A stretch of 64,000 nucleotides of DNA from Ulota crispa. Its lineage: Eukaryota > Streptophyta > Bryopsida > Orthotrichales > Orthotrichaceae. How positions within the stretch are numbered: the first letter of the stretch is position 1; every line of letters starts with the position of its first letter. This document shows positions 23,596-33,949 of the stretch, one piece after another. The translations under genes and the position numbers were made by a program. The notes under the pieces were generated by a model. That model was not told the origin of the DNA. It saw only the letters and a program-made list of their open reading frames with translations, and did no database searches. Where the stretch lies: contig OY987249.1 of the NCBI GenBank assembly GCA_963920765.1, positions 10,044,817-10,108,816 of the forward strand. Reading direction: 5' to 3'.

Positions 23596-25687
23596 CTTAG
23601 TGGTGTGACAAGTGCTTGCACATTCTAATTATGTTTCCTAAAAGTTGCATTAGTCAACATTGCATGCTACTTGTGAATATTGTAAGAAGAGCAATATGGG
23701 ACCTAAAACTAAGTTTATGAATCTTTTCACAATTTGGGGTGCCTAAAAATCTGAGTGCTTCCAAAAAGATTATTTTTTGTCTTTCACAATGAATCACATC
23801 TCCATGATCACTTTTTTTTGTAATGGATGATGAACAAATTCTTTTCATTGTAAGGTAGGAGCACCCATAAGTGTCAAATCAAGGGTTTTGAACATGATGA
23901 CTATTAATAAACAGCTAGCAAATTATAGGATCCTAGGAACAAAAAAATAATGAGTTTGCACTTTTGAATGTATTATTTGGATATTGTGAGAATAAATTGT
24001 GAATTTTTAAAGAGCAAACTGCCATTGCACCCATAATTAACACTAAGGTTTCATGTTCACATGTTGTACATCCTTATAATTACGTCTATTCATTTCTACA
24101 AATTTTCCAAGATTTCAGAGGTGAGGGTTATGGGGACACTAACACTTATGGGTGTTCTTACCTTATATAATATCTTTTTTTTTGTCATTCATCAAACAAA
24201 AGGCGTCTACATTAGCATTTAAGGGTTTGAAGCCTTGGACCAAATTGTGACTCCAATTTGAATGCTGCAAAAAAATCTGTAAAACCTTCATATAATACAA
24301 CAAGTGAAGAGGTTGGCTAGAGAGAGATGCTCTTGAAACATTTAACCAAAAAAAAAAAAAAAACTAAGAGAAAAGAGTACGAGGACTGAAATGGAAAAGA
24401 AGAGGAGTCGTTCATCAACTAGAAATGCTTCAAAAATAGCTTATTTTTAATTTGATGTACTTTGGGTTTGGATTTGCGAGTTTGGTTTGAAAATTGGATG
24501 GGGTTTGTATAGGGTTAAGCCCCAGAACAAGTGCGTTCCGGGGTATTAAACGCATGAGGGCAAAAGTTTGAGGGCGTTTAATACCCAAGACGAGCCTATT
24601 CCGGGGCTTAAGTCGACGTTAAGCTTGACGCATTTCTCTCCATCTTGGGTTCAATTCCATGTGATTTTGCTTGTGTGTGTTTGTTAACAGTGCAATGCAC
24701 CATTAAGTTCTTAATCATGCAACACACAATTAAGTTTTTTTGCTGCCAGGTTAAACAAGTTATTTGTAAGGGCAAGAAATGCGGCAGGGCTTAACATTGT
24801 TGGGCTAGGTTGAAACAAATTTGTTGTCAAAATAATGCCAAACAAACACTAAATCATTTTTACCTACTTCAATCTTGACTCTGAGAGCCAAGTCTAAAAA
24901 ACCATCTATTTAGCTTTCTCATTCAATCAATGAACAACATTCTTGATTTTGAGCAAATCATCCAATATATACCAATTTTAACCCAAATCTCAAGGGCTTG
25001 CATTGGATATTCCCTATGTTAATAGTTTAGCACATTGTAAATTTAAAAATTTGGAAAAAGTAGCTAGATTTTTTTGGTAGTTTCAAATTTTGGTCATTTT
25101 TTTTGCCATTTAAATTGATTGACTCTGTGATTATAGCCAATCCTTCCCAATTGTTGCCTTAAATTCAATTCCTTGATTCTAGAGTTTCCTTGTTCCTAAC
25201 TCCTTACATACATTTACCCTTAGTACCTTTGTTTTTGAAAAATTTGACTACCAACTCCAAGAAAAAGTGTTGCAAAATGCTTAAGGGTTGCTTGAGTAAT
25301 CATCTTCCATACACAATTGACTAGAAATTCATCAATCTAATATCATGGAGTGAAGGCCAGGCCACACCAAAATAAAACACCATTCCAAAAACAATTCTCT
25401 TTTAAAAACAAATGGTGGCACTCACTTCTTTATGTTAAAATAGGTCTCATGAAGTTTTGCACTTAGGTGTATGATCCATTTAAAACCAACAATTTTTAGT
25501 TTTTGGGATTAGTTATCTCCAAACTTTTACCTTGAATAGTGGCACAGAGATTTTCTTTAGTAAAGCAATGCTGGAAACCTTGAGCAAAGTGGTCCCCCAA
25601 TACTTCAAAAATGCATTTTACTTCTTCATTTGTTTCAATACCGGCTACTTTGGCCTATGTAGCCTTAGCATGAAAGAATTTGTACAC
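23596..25687. other. AT-rich repetitive intergenic region
   Basis: No gene is recognisable. The only clear structure is a 97-bp hairpin at 24515-24611. The open frames are short and lack motifs. Confidence 0.4.
24515..24611. repeat. 97-bp TTAA-bounded hairpin
   Basis: The left arm TTAAGCCCCAGAACAAGTGC..GTATTAAACGC and right arm GCGTTTAATACCC..TTCCGGGGCTTAA are near-complete inverted repeats. It is bounded by TTAA on both sides, like the family E intervals, although the terminal bases differ (GCCCC instead of CCC(C/T)T). It may be a very short MITE or a hairpin RNA locus. Confidence 0.6.
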
Positions 25688-26876
25688 TAAGCAGTGCATT
25701 TAGATACAATTAGACTACCTTACCTTAAAAAGTTATCTCATGACTTATTGCTTGGCCATTTGGATGCACATACAACATTCTAGATACTCATTTCACATGG
25801 TTTACAATATAGACTCTACTAGTTTGTTTTTTTGCAACTTCATTGTTTTTGTTAGGCCCTTTAAAATTTGTTCATAGCAATAGTTATTGATGAAAATTAT
25901 CGTACCATCATCAAGTATTAATATAGCGTAAATTGTCAAGAAATTAGTGTGGGACAATCTAAATGCACTACACTAAATAATGTATTTAGGTTGCCTTACC
26001 TTGAAAAGTTATCTCAAGATTCATTGCTTAACCATTTGGAGGCTTGTGTTTCTCTCTAGTACAGTGGTGCTTGGTTAACATCAACCTTTGTAACAACAAC
26101 AATTGGATAATATCACAACTCCACTCTCCTTTTGCCCAAAGCATGTACTATGAGCTTGGTTAAGGTCAAGTGCTTGCATATGGTCAACGTTTGCTTTTCA
26201 TCAATGCCCTTTTTGACTCATCAATTAGAAAGGCGTTTAGTTAGTGTGCCAAAACATAGGTGGGAAAGCACCTCCAAAGTTGCAACCATTAGAATTAGGG
26301 AAAGTATTGCAAAAGAAATGTTTGTTTATGATCCATGCTTGGATAAGGTCAACTCTATTTTCTAACCCAAAGTGTTAGACCTTATCCAAGCATCATTGTA
26401 TTAAGATTTCATATGCTTTATGGTCTTGATGTTGTCACTTTATTTTTTTGCAACTATGTTGTTGTTAAAATTTGATTATTGCAATAATTACTAATGAAAA
26501 TTATTGTAATAATAGGAAGTACTTATTTAGTGTAAATTGTTGTGTAAATTGTCAAGAAATTACAGTAGCGTGGAGCAACCTACACTGAATATTGCATTTA
26601 GGTTGCCTTGACAATTAGGTTGCCTTAGCCTGGTAAGTTACCACAGTGACTCATCACTTGGCCACTTGGAGGTGCATGCAACTCTCTAAATACTTGAATT
26701 CACATGGTTTATGACTGGAAAGCTATCAATTTATCTTTTCTTAACTTCATTGTTGCTAACATGCCATTTAAGAACTATTTGTTGTAGTAGTTTTGATGTA
26801 GCATCAATAAGTCTTTATATAGAGTGAAATGTCAAGAAATTAGTGTGGGGCAACCTAAACGCAATATTCAATGTAG
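25688..26876. repeat. Three tandem family D elements, the middle one interrupted
   Basis: Units of about 290-300 bp recur at 25688-25975, then 25971-26060 continued at 26401-26577, then 26577-26876. A fourth is at 59389-59698. Shared phrases are GTCAAGAAATTAGTGTGGG, GTTGCCTTACC and CACTTGG. The termini form an inverted repeat, ACACTGAATATTGCATTTAG and its complement. The middle unit is split by a family H element. Confidence 0.75.
26061..26400. mobile_element. Family H inverted-repeat element, copy 1
   Basis: The left end ACAGTGGTGCTTGGTTAAC is the near inverse of the right end TTATCCAAGCATCATTGTATT. The interior (ATCAACCTTTGTAACA, GCCCAAAGCATGTACTATGA) recurs at 49618-49943. It splits a family D unit. 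Confidence 0.7.
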
Positions 26877-27258
26877 CACTGTTTTAGCCTGTTTAGGGCA
26901 TCCCCAATCTAGCCGCTATTCTAGCCATGGGAACTATGTCAAACCGGGTTTGACTTGGAGTCAAATACAGAGGAGGGCCATTACCCTAGTACAATAGCCC
27001 CAATGCAAAGTAGATCTGACACACACTAAACATGAGTTTTTAATAGTTTATGTCTTTTTTAAGTGCTTATGTGTGGCTGATTCATGTCAGAAGTATCTGA
27101 AATTCCCTGAAATTGCGTCAGAGTCAAAGCCAGAGTGGTATGCAAGACTCTCCAAATAGTGAAAATTTGCAAAGGAGGGGCTCTTATGTGGGGAGCCCTA
27201 AAAAATGCAGTATGATTTAACTATTGCATTAAAGTCCATACTTTTGCTCAAGTCCGGT

Positions 27259-27615
27259 TTAACCTTTAAAGGACGGATGGATCACCGTGGCTTGCCCTGC
27301 TTGTAGCATTCTACAATGTTTTGCACATGGGCACTAGTAGTATTGCTTCAAAAAGTTGGAAAAGTCAACAGTGCATGGTGCCCTCATGAAAATTGCAAGA
27401 AGGGCAGCTTGGGAGCTAACACCATGTATCACAATTTGGATTACAAAACAAAATGAATGTATCTTAAGAGGTAATTTTTTGGCTTCCATGATGCAATATA
27501 CATTTATGATCACTTCTAAAAAAAAATCAGATCAAAATCAGTCTTTTTTTGGCATACAGAGTCTTTTTTCGAAGGCAAAGGACGTTTTTTGTCTGTGCTG
27601 ATGTTTAGGGGTTAA
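27259..27615. mobile_element. TTAA-bounded element (family E, copy b)
   Basis: It begins TTAACCTTTAAAGGACGG and ends GTTTAGGGGTTAA. The same about 355-bp sequence occurs in reverse orientation at 45985-46337, and part of it at 37331-37596, which shows it is a discrete mobile unit. The short frame at 27356-27601 has no recognised motif. Confidence 0.75.
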
Positions 27616-28396
27616 CCCCTAAGCGCCCATGCGCCCCAGATATTGCCCCCTACAATTTTCAAGCCCTATTTTGAGGGACTAGATCTAACTTTTTGGTCTT
27701 ACTTTACATTACAATTATGAAGGCATTCAAGTTGTCCATGCCAATGGAGTAATGGCAAGGAAAGCCAAATGTTGTACAAGTGCTACAAGTGATTTGATTG
27801 GGCAAAAACATCATATGGAGAGTGGTGGCATCGTACAAGGCGTGCTGGCAAGCAGTGTTTTACGGGCTACAATCGGTCAATATCCCTTGTAAGCTTTCTT
27901 GTATAAGCTTTGTGGTAGTCGAAAAGTTGTTGGCAAGGGTTCAAGCATGTTCTAGACCCTTATTATAGCAACTGTCACTGATTGTGCAGGTCATTGTTTT
28001 CTGTGCAATAGCCATTTGAAGCCCTAAAACTTGACATAAAAAGAAGTACAATCTTCAATAGTTTACAAGGGGTGTGCATTCACATCTAATCTTGCTACCC
28101 ACAAAATTTGAGATGAATCAAAGGCTTATAGAATTTTGTAAAAATCAATAAGTAGCAAAAACCTGCCAAAAAATGAGATTTTGCCATCACGTGTTGTTTG
28201 ATCAAATGTTATAATCTCCCATCTCCCATTGTCAATTGTTCCCAAAATTTTCAAACCCTTTTTTGCGTAGGTGTTCCACTATTTTCAATGGTCACTTTTT
28301 GTGGATCATCCAATTGACTTAGATACGATGCATCAAAGTTGTCGGTGTTCAAAAACCTTGATTTTGGTAAAAAAACTCTAGGCGCTTAAGGGTTAA
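27612..28396. mobile_element. TTAA-bounded element (family E, copy c)
   Basis: The left end TTAACCCCTAAGCGCC and the inverse of the right end, TTAACCCTTAAGCGCC, agree at 15 of 16 bases. It shares its left TTAA (27612-27615) with copy b, as expected if one inserted into the terminal TTAA of the other. 785 bp, no transposase seen. Confidence 0.75.
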
Positions 28397-28451
28397 AGCA
28401 CTGCATAAACTTTTACCTGCCTCTCTTACGGCTGCATTGGGGATGCCCTTA

Positions 28452-29942
28452 GGGCTTCCTTCCATGCTCGATTGGCAATCGGTGGGAGCGCTTCACGACA
28501 AATAGCCTCCCGATCCAAGCGCATGGAAGGAGCTCTAAACCTTGTGTCCGTTCGGTCACTTTCCAGCCCCCATCGATCATTTCGGGTTTCATTTTTTTGC
28601 TATTCGGATTCGGCCGATCATCGGTGAACCGCTTTGAATTGTCCCCTCGAGTTTGGAGGCCTTGTTGTTGACCTAAATTTCTGATTTGTGAGCCCCTTGC
28701 CGTTTTGAATAAAATTTTCTTCTCTTTCTATTATTTTGATTGAAGTTGCCTATGGTTAGAATTGATTTAAACCTGTACAACCTACAAACACAAATTTTTA
28801 GCATCTTTTTCATCAAAAATATTTATGAAACTACATGTATATTTGCCTTGAAACTCGAAATTAGAAAGTGGGAAATTTAGTGCTAAAGAGACTCCCTTTT
28901 TATTATCCACTATTTTTTCTTAAGGTACCTCATGATAATGTACCTTTCAATAATTTCAGTTCTTTTTTGAATGATGTTTAAAAAGGATGATGCCTTTTAT
29001 TAATTCCCTTGGGCTACATTATACCCTTTTGAGGGTACCTTTAGGCAATGAGATGGAAAATCTCAAAAATGATAGAAAGGCAAGTGAATGAAATGTCAAA
29101 AATTAGTTGAAATTTGAACGTGATTAAATTGCTCACATGAGTACTACAATAATAATGTGGTATTTAAAAAAAGTTGCAATAGTGATTACAAGATTTGTTA
29201 ATAAATAATAATCTTATCATTTTAGTTCAAAATCAATGTCATGCTCATTTGACCAACTCAAAAGTGTTTTTTTTATGCATAAATATAATTGGTTACTTGA
29301 AAAGATGCAAATTTTAAATATAATTGCAATTATATGTAAATCACATTGATATATTAATAACCAAATATATTAATATTACAAAGTTTTAGCATTCTTGCTT
29401 GAATATTGTAAGTTTGTAACCTGTATGAAGAAATATGAACGCAAACTCCACAAGATTTCTTTTTGTGATCTTTTTATAAAAAAAACTTGAAACGTCAAAT
29501 AAAAAATATATTTTTATTTGGAAAGTATTATGATGTTTCTATTTTCAGCTAAATCACAAAAATGTGCAATAAAATTTGAGGTCTTTCATCTTATATATTT
29601 AGACTGCAATAAATTATTTCAAAACATATCTACAAAACATTAGGAATGATCATAGTTTTTATAATAGATTTTATAAAATATACATTCAAATAATTTTAAC
29701 ACAAATTCACTTCAAATATTTATTTGTCACATTTTTCATATACATATTTTTTAAATATAATATTAGTATATTTTCTTTGTAATGACATTGAATATTTGGA
29801 TTCATTTTTCCTTCAGTATTACCCATCAAATTATTATTCTTAGTTTAGAAACTTTGTTGCATATTTAGTTTTTAGTCTCAAAATAACATGAACAATATTT
29901 ATGCAAATCTTAGGTCATTTGAAAAGTCATACTTAATAACTA
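28452..29942. other. AT-rich intergenic region
   Basis: No gene, RNA gene or clear repeat is seen. The interval 28450-28700 is less AT-rich than the rest, but its frames are not recognisable. Confidence 0.4.
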
Positions 29943-30252
29943 GGGAAAATTTCATGGATACTCTTGAAGTTTGCCATATTTTCTAGATACCCCTATTTTT
30001 TCAAAAATTTCACAAATACCTTTTGATGAAAATTTTCAAGTGTTTGTTTTGTTGTGCACGTCACTTCTCTTCTTCTTTTGTGCAAATGCATAACCAAAAG
30101 AAGTAGTGTGCGCACAAAGAGAGAAGGAAGTGACATGCACAACAAAACAAACACTTGAAAATTTTGGTTTAAGAGTATTTGTGAAATTTCTAAAAAAGCA
30201 AGGGTATCTATGAAAATATGGCAAACTTCAAGGGTATCCATGAAGTTTTCCC
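29943..30252. mobile_element. Family B MITE, copy 2, with perfect 9-bp target duplication
   Basis: 310 bp, starting GGGAAAATTTCATGG and ending CCATGAAGTTTTCCC. It is flanked by TAATAACTA on both sides (29934-29942 and 30253-30261), a perfect 9-bp duplication. The frames on both strands across it are by-products of the repeat. Confidence 0.92.
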
Positions 30253-31267
30253 TAATAACTACTGCATAACTAAGTTTTGCAAACAGTGTTTTTGAAAAAA
30301 ATTAAATTTTTATGAATTTTATAAAATTTACAAATTTGAGGGGATCATGTGAGAAGAGAACATGCTACACTTTACAAATATGGATTTCTAGAGGCCCATT
30401 AGTAACCTTTAAATTCCTAACAAATTTTTGTCTAAATCTTACCTCAAATTTGAACTAGCTACCATTACACAATAAGAAAATTGGATGAAAAAATGAATGA
30501 AACTGCCAGGTCCTTCCTTCAACAAACACAACATTTGCCAAATTTTGGATGAAATCCACTAAAATGAGTATATTTTTATGAATGAACAAGCACAAGTTAT
30601 TGGTTATATCCATTTGTGTCCAAATTTCTTACCCACCTGCGGTGTTGTTAAGTACCTATTGCTCGACCAATAAAAAATATATATATAATTTTTTAAGGCT
30701 GCCCATGAGTGAGTGGGAGGGGGTGTATAACCTCCTAACCCTGCTCCACCCCCCTCTGCATGGAAGTAGGAAATCAATAATTCAAACCCACCCCCACCGA
30801 TCAAGCATAGAAGGACGCCCTTAGTGTAGAGTCCCGCAGGAGCTCCAGTCGATCCTTGCCCGCGCGGGGCAGAAGAGGTGGCATCAACTCCCCCGCCGAA
30901 ATCACCGCAAGGACTCTCCGGAGTCGCCGTCTCCAGCGACACCACCCGCAATCCCGAGCTCCAAACCCCACGCGATTCAAAGCCCGTTGCGCTCTGCCGA
31001 CAAGCCGCTATTGTCACACTCATTCCGCACGAGTGCGCCGCAATGCGCAACCGCGTTTGCAGAGAACCACCACTTCTTTGCGAAAACTGAGAGATGCGTC
31101 GCTGAATGCGAAGCTCTCCATCCCCGCTCCCAGCGCTCGATTTTCCTCCATCGCCGCGCTTCCAGACTGCGACGATCACGATCGCCTTCTTCTTGTCCGT
31201 CTCCTGCCACAGAGCAGCCGGGATTGCAGTTTCGCATTCTGCCTTTTCTCTGATTTTGTGTCGCGCC

Positions 31268-32218
31268 ATGGCGCCCGCGGGGTTTTCCTCCGCGACACTT
31301 CATCGCGTGCACTCGGCCGCGGCACGTCGCACGTCACCCTCCTCTTCCTCCTCCTTGGCTTCTCCCGCCTCGGATTATGCCCGGTGTAGTCATGCAATGG
31401 GTTGTTGTCGAACATTTGAAGCTCGGTTGGTTTTAGGGTTAGGGTTTAGGGCGTACAGTCGCGGAATTGGAGCGATTGAGCCGCAGTCAGGTTGGAATTT
31501 AGGGTTTGGGGTGCAGGACGGGGTGATACGAGCGTGCCTGGGGCGGACGGAGCAGGAATTTGGAATAGTAGCGCCGGCGAGAGAGGCGAGTTACACCGAC
31601 GCGGTACAAGCGCTGTCAAACGGCCATGTGGTGGCGGTGCCGACGGATACGCTCTACGGGTTGGCGTGCGACGCGAGCTCGGCGGAGGCGATTCGGCGCG
31701 TGTACGAGATCAAGGAGCGGAAGCTGAGCAGCCCGTTGGCGGTGTGCGTGGCCGACGTGGACGCCGTTGCGTGCTACAGCGAGACGGCGCACTTACCACC
31801 GGGGTTGTTGAGTTCGCTCTTACCCGGAGCGGTGACGCTGTTGCTCCCGAGGCGCGAGAGTGGTGGCCGTCGTCTGTCGTCGTCGTTGAATCCCGGGGTG
31901 GCGAGCATCGGCATCCGCATTCCGGAGAGCGGGTTCATCCGGGGTTTGTCGCGCTCGTTCGGTGGCGCGTTGGCGTTAACCAGTGCGAACACGAGTAGCC
32001 ATGCGAGTACCGTTAGGGTTTCGGAGTTCCAGCATCTGTGGCCGCAGTGCGCGTTCGTGTTCGACGCGGGCACTCTCCCCGGGGGTCGCGCGGGATCGAC
32101 TATTGTTGATCTTATGAATCCAGGTGTGTTCCATGTTGTTCGACCCGGGAGCGTGTTGCAGAAAACCAGAGAAACCCTTGCTCATTTTGGCTTACACGAT
32201 GCATCTGCTTCGTCATGA
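31268..32218 (+). CDS. Threonylcarbamoyl-AMP synthase, YrdC/Sua5 family
   Basis: This enzyme makes threonylcarbamoyl-AMP from threonine, bicarbonate and ATP, the first step of tRNA t6A37 modification. The single exon encodes 316 aa from the ATG at 31268 (GCCATGG, strong context). An in-frame ATG at 31106 would add 54 residues. Residues 1-105 are Ser/Ala/Arg-rich and look like an organelle transit peptide (inference). The YrdC domain spans about 107-300 with AVPTDTLYGLACDA, the K149-x-R151 nucleotide-binding motif in EIKERKLSSPLAV, GIRIP, LALTSANTSS (238-244) and GSTIVDL. There is no additional Sua5 C-terminal domain. It is markedly GC-rich compared with its surroundings and, unlike the other genes here, has no intron in its CDS. 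The 5' region from about 30840 is also GC-rich. Confidence 0.93.
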   Translation: MAPAGFSSATLHRVHSAAARRTSPSSSSSLASPASDYARCSHAMGCCRTFEARLVLGLGFRAYSRGIGAIEPQSGWNLGFGVQDGVIRACLGRTEQEFGIVAPAREASYTDAVQALSNGHVVAVPTDTLYGLACDASSAEAIRRVYEIKERKLSSPLAVCVADVDAVACYSETAHLPPGLLSSLLPGAVTLLLPRRESGGRRLSSSLNPGVASIGIRIPESGFIRGLSRSFGGALALTSANTSSHASTVRVSEFQHLWPQCAFVFDAGTLPGGRAGSTIVDLMNPGVFHVVRPGSVLQKTRETLAHFGLHDASASS

Positions 32219-33221
32219 TCCCAACTTCTTTACCAAAACTCTCTGAACTCGGTGAATGATTCTTCCCAGTTGTACCATTTGTATATACAGGTAGAACCTC
32301 TCTGAATTAATATGGTTCGGACTGTTTTATCCATATCAGTTATGGCTGGGACTGTTTTATCCATATAAGTTGAAGTAGGTTATTAGTTAATTTTGTGTAC
32401 TAGGTGGAAATGGAATGATCTTGAAGGTAATGCTGGGATAGCCCCGAGGAGCATGATTATTGTGGAATTAATGCTTGTGTTTGAAGCAAATTATAACCAA
32501 GAGCTCCTAAGAGCTCCCAGCCACGTAATAAGCTTAGTGACCCTGTTAGAAACCAAACCCCAACCAAGTATCTCAAATCAATCCCAATGAGGAGCTTGCA
32601 ACAGTGACCATGTCAGCCCTGCAAAAGGACAGTGACATTTGATGGGAAAAAAGCAAATGGTCTAGACTAGATTTGACAGCTCCTTCCACCTAACTTAGTT
32701 TTGTTTGTTTATATCATGTGGCTCACATTGAAAGGGATACTAGTTTAGAAAAAATTAGTTTAGAGAGGTTTTCCTGTACAAATTTAGTCACCGTGTGTTC
32801 TAGAAACCACGGGATTGCCAGGCAGGTCTTGATTTCCTGTCCATGGCTTTCACTCCGCCATAGGTTGCCGAATTCAGTGCAATTTTGACCCGATGTATAA
32901 TACTCGAAGAGACAACTTCAGATTCCATCGCCATGACCTCTTTCATCATAAACGCAGCAGCTTGTTTGCCTTTTCGAGCATTGCACAGCTTGATCTCTTG
33001 GTACTCCTGCTCCTTCTTCTTGGAATTAGGGTTTGCAATTAGGGTTTGGTGTAGTCAAACTTCGTACCACCTTCCACACAAATTTGCTTTCTTTGGCATC
33101 TACTTGGGTGTGTGAATGTTGATGCGACTAATTCAAGCCCATCGTGCTTGAATCTCGAGATTGGGACCGTGTATGTAATAGGTAATCGTTAAAAGCCGAA
33201 ATGGCATATACGGCGCCCTGT
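32219..33221. other. Region downstream of the YrdC-like gene
   Basis: It holds the 3' UTR, with a short direct repeat (GGGACTGTTTTATCCATAT-like strings near 32317 and 32350) and unassigned sequence. Frames such as 32885-33115 show no motif. Confidence 0.4.
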
Positions 33222-33489
33222 CAGGGGGAATGCTATTTCATGAGCGGGGATCCATGAGGCGTGAGCCTAGGTTTTTTTTCAAAATATTTGATTTTACTTA
33301 TAACCATGTATATAACCATGTATATAGGGTCCTATAATTGTGCATTTAAACTTTTATTTTTTGAAAAAGTTGCTTTTATTTTAGTTTTTTCATTGATTTT
33401 GAGATAAAAAATGATTCTTGCTCACCAAATCTTGGCTCACCGCTCACATGCTCACCATTTTACTCTCATGAAATAGCGTTGTCCCCCTG
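33222..33489. mobile_element. MITE-like element with CAGGGGG termini
   Basis: The left end CAGGGGGAATGCTATTTCAT and the inverse of the right end, CAGGGGGACAACGCTATTTC, form an imperfect inverted repeat of about 23 bp. CAGGG-type termini are common in hAT elements, but no 8-bp flanking duplication was found. 268 bp, no coding sequence. Confidence 0.65.
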
Positions 33490-33949
33490 TCAGTAGGATT
33501 GGGGGACAGAATCGGCCAATTTTTGCAGAATTGGTCTAGCCATACTCTTGCTAATTTTGCCACATATGCTACATATTTTAGTATAGTTTACATACATTGT
33601 ACACATGGCATAGAATTTGGGATATGACATTTTCATGAATCAGTTACAAGAAATGGCTCCATGCTATAGAAAAATGCAGAGCTAAGAAATTAATTGCAAA
33701 TCATTGAACAAAAATAAATTGTATTGAACAAAGAAATCTGTACAATTTGATTCCGTGTAAATCTCCTACTCTTGAGTGTTGCAAAATTATTTTGAAACCA
33801 AACACTTTGAAGATCATGAAGCAATAGCCTCTTGTTGGAAGACTATGTTGACACAAAAAATGACTTCAATTAAGTATATTATTGTAGCAGCACCACCAAA
33901 CTCTATTCAATTTGCTACTCTTGTCGTACAAATGTGTTAAAAAAACTAC

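Larger units (their letters stand above)
26896..28448. mobile_element. Tourist/PIF-Harbinger-like element carrying two nested elements
   Basis: The ends GGGCATCCCCAATCTAGCCG and (inverse) GGGCATCCCCAATGCAGCCG differ at two of 20 positions. TTA flanks both sides (26893-26895 and 28449-28451). A 3-bp TTA duplication plus GGGCAT-type termini fits Tourist-like MITEs. Most of the length comes from TTAA-bounded elements inserted at 27259-28396. Confidence 0.8.
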
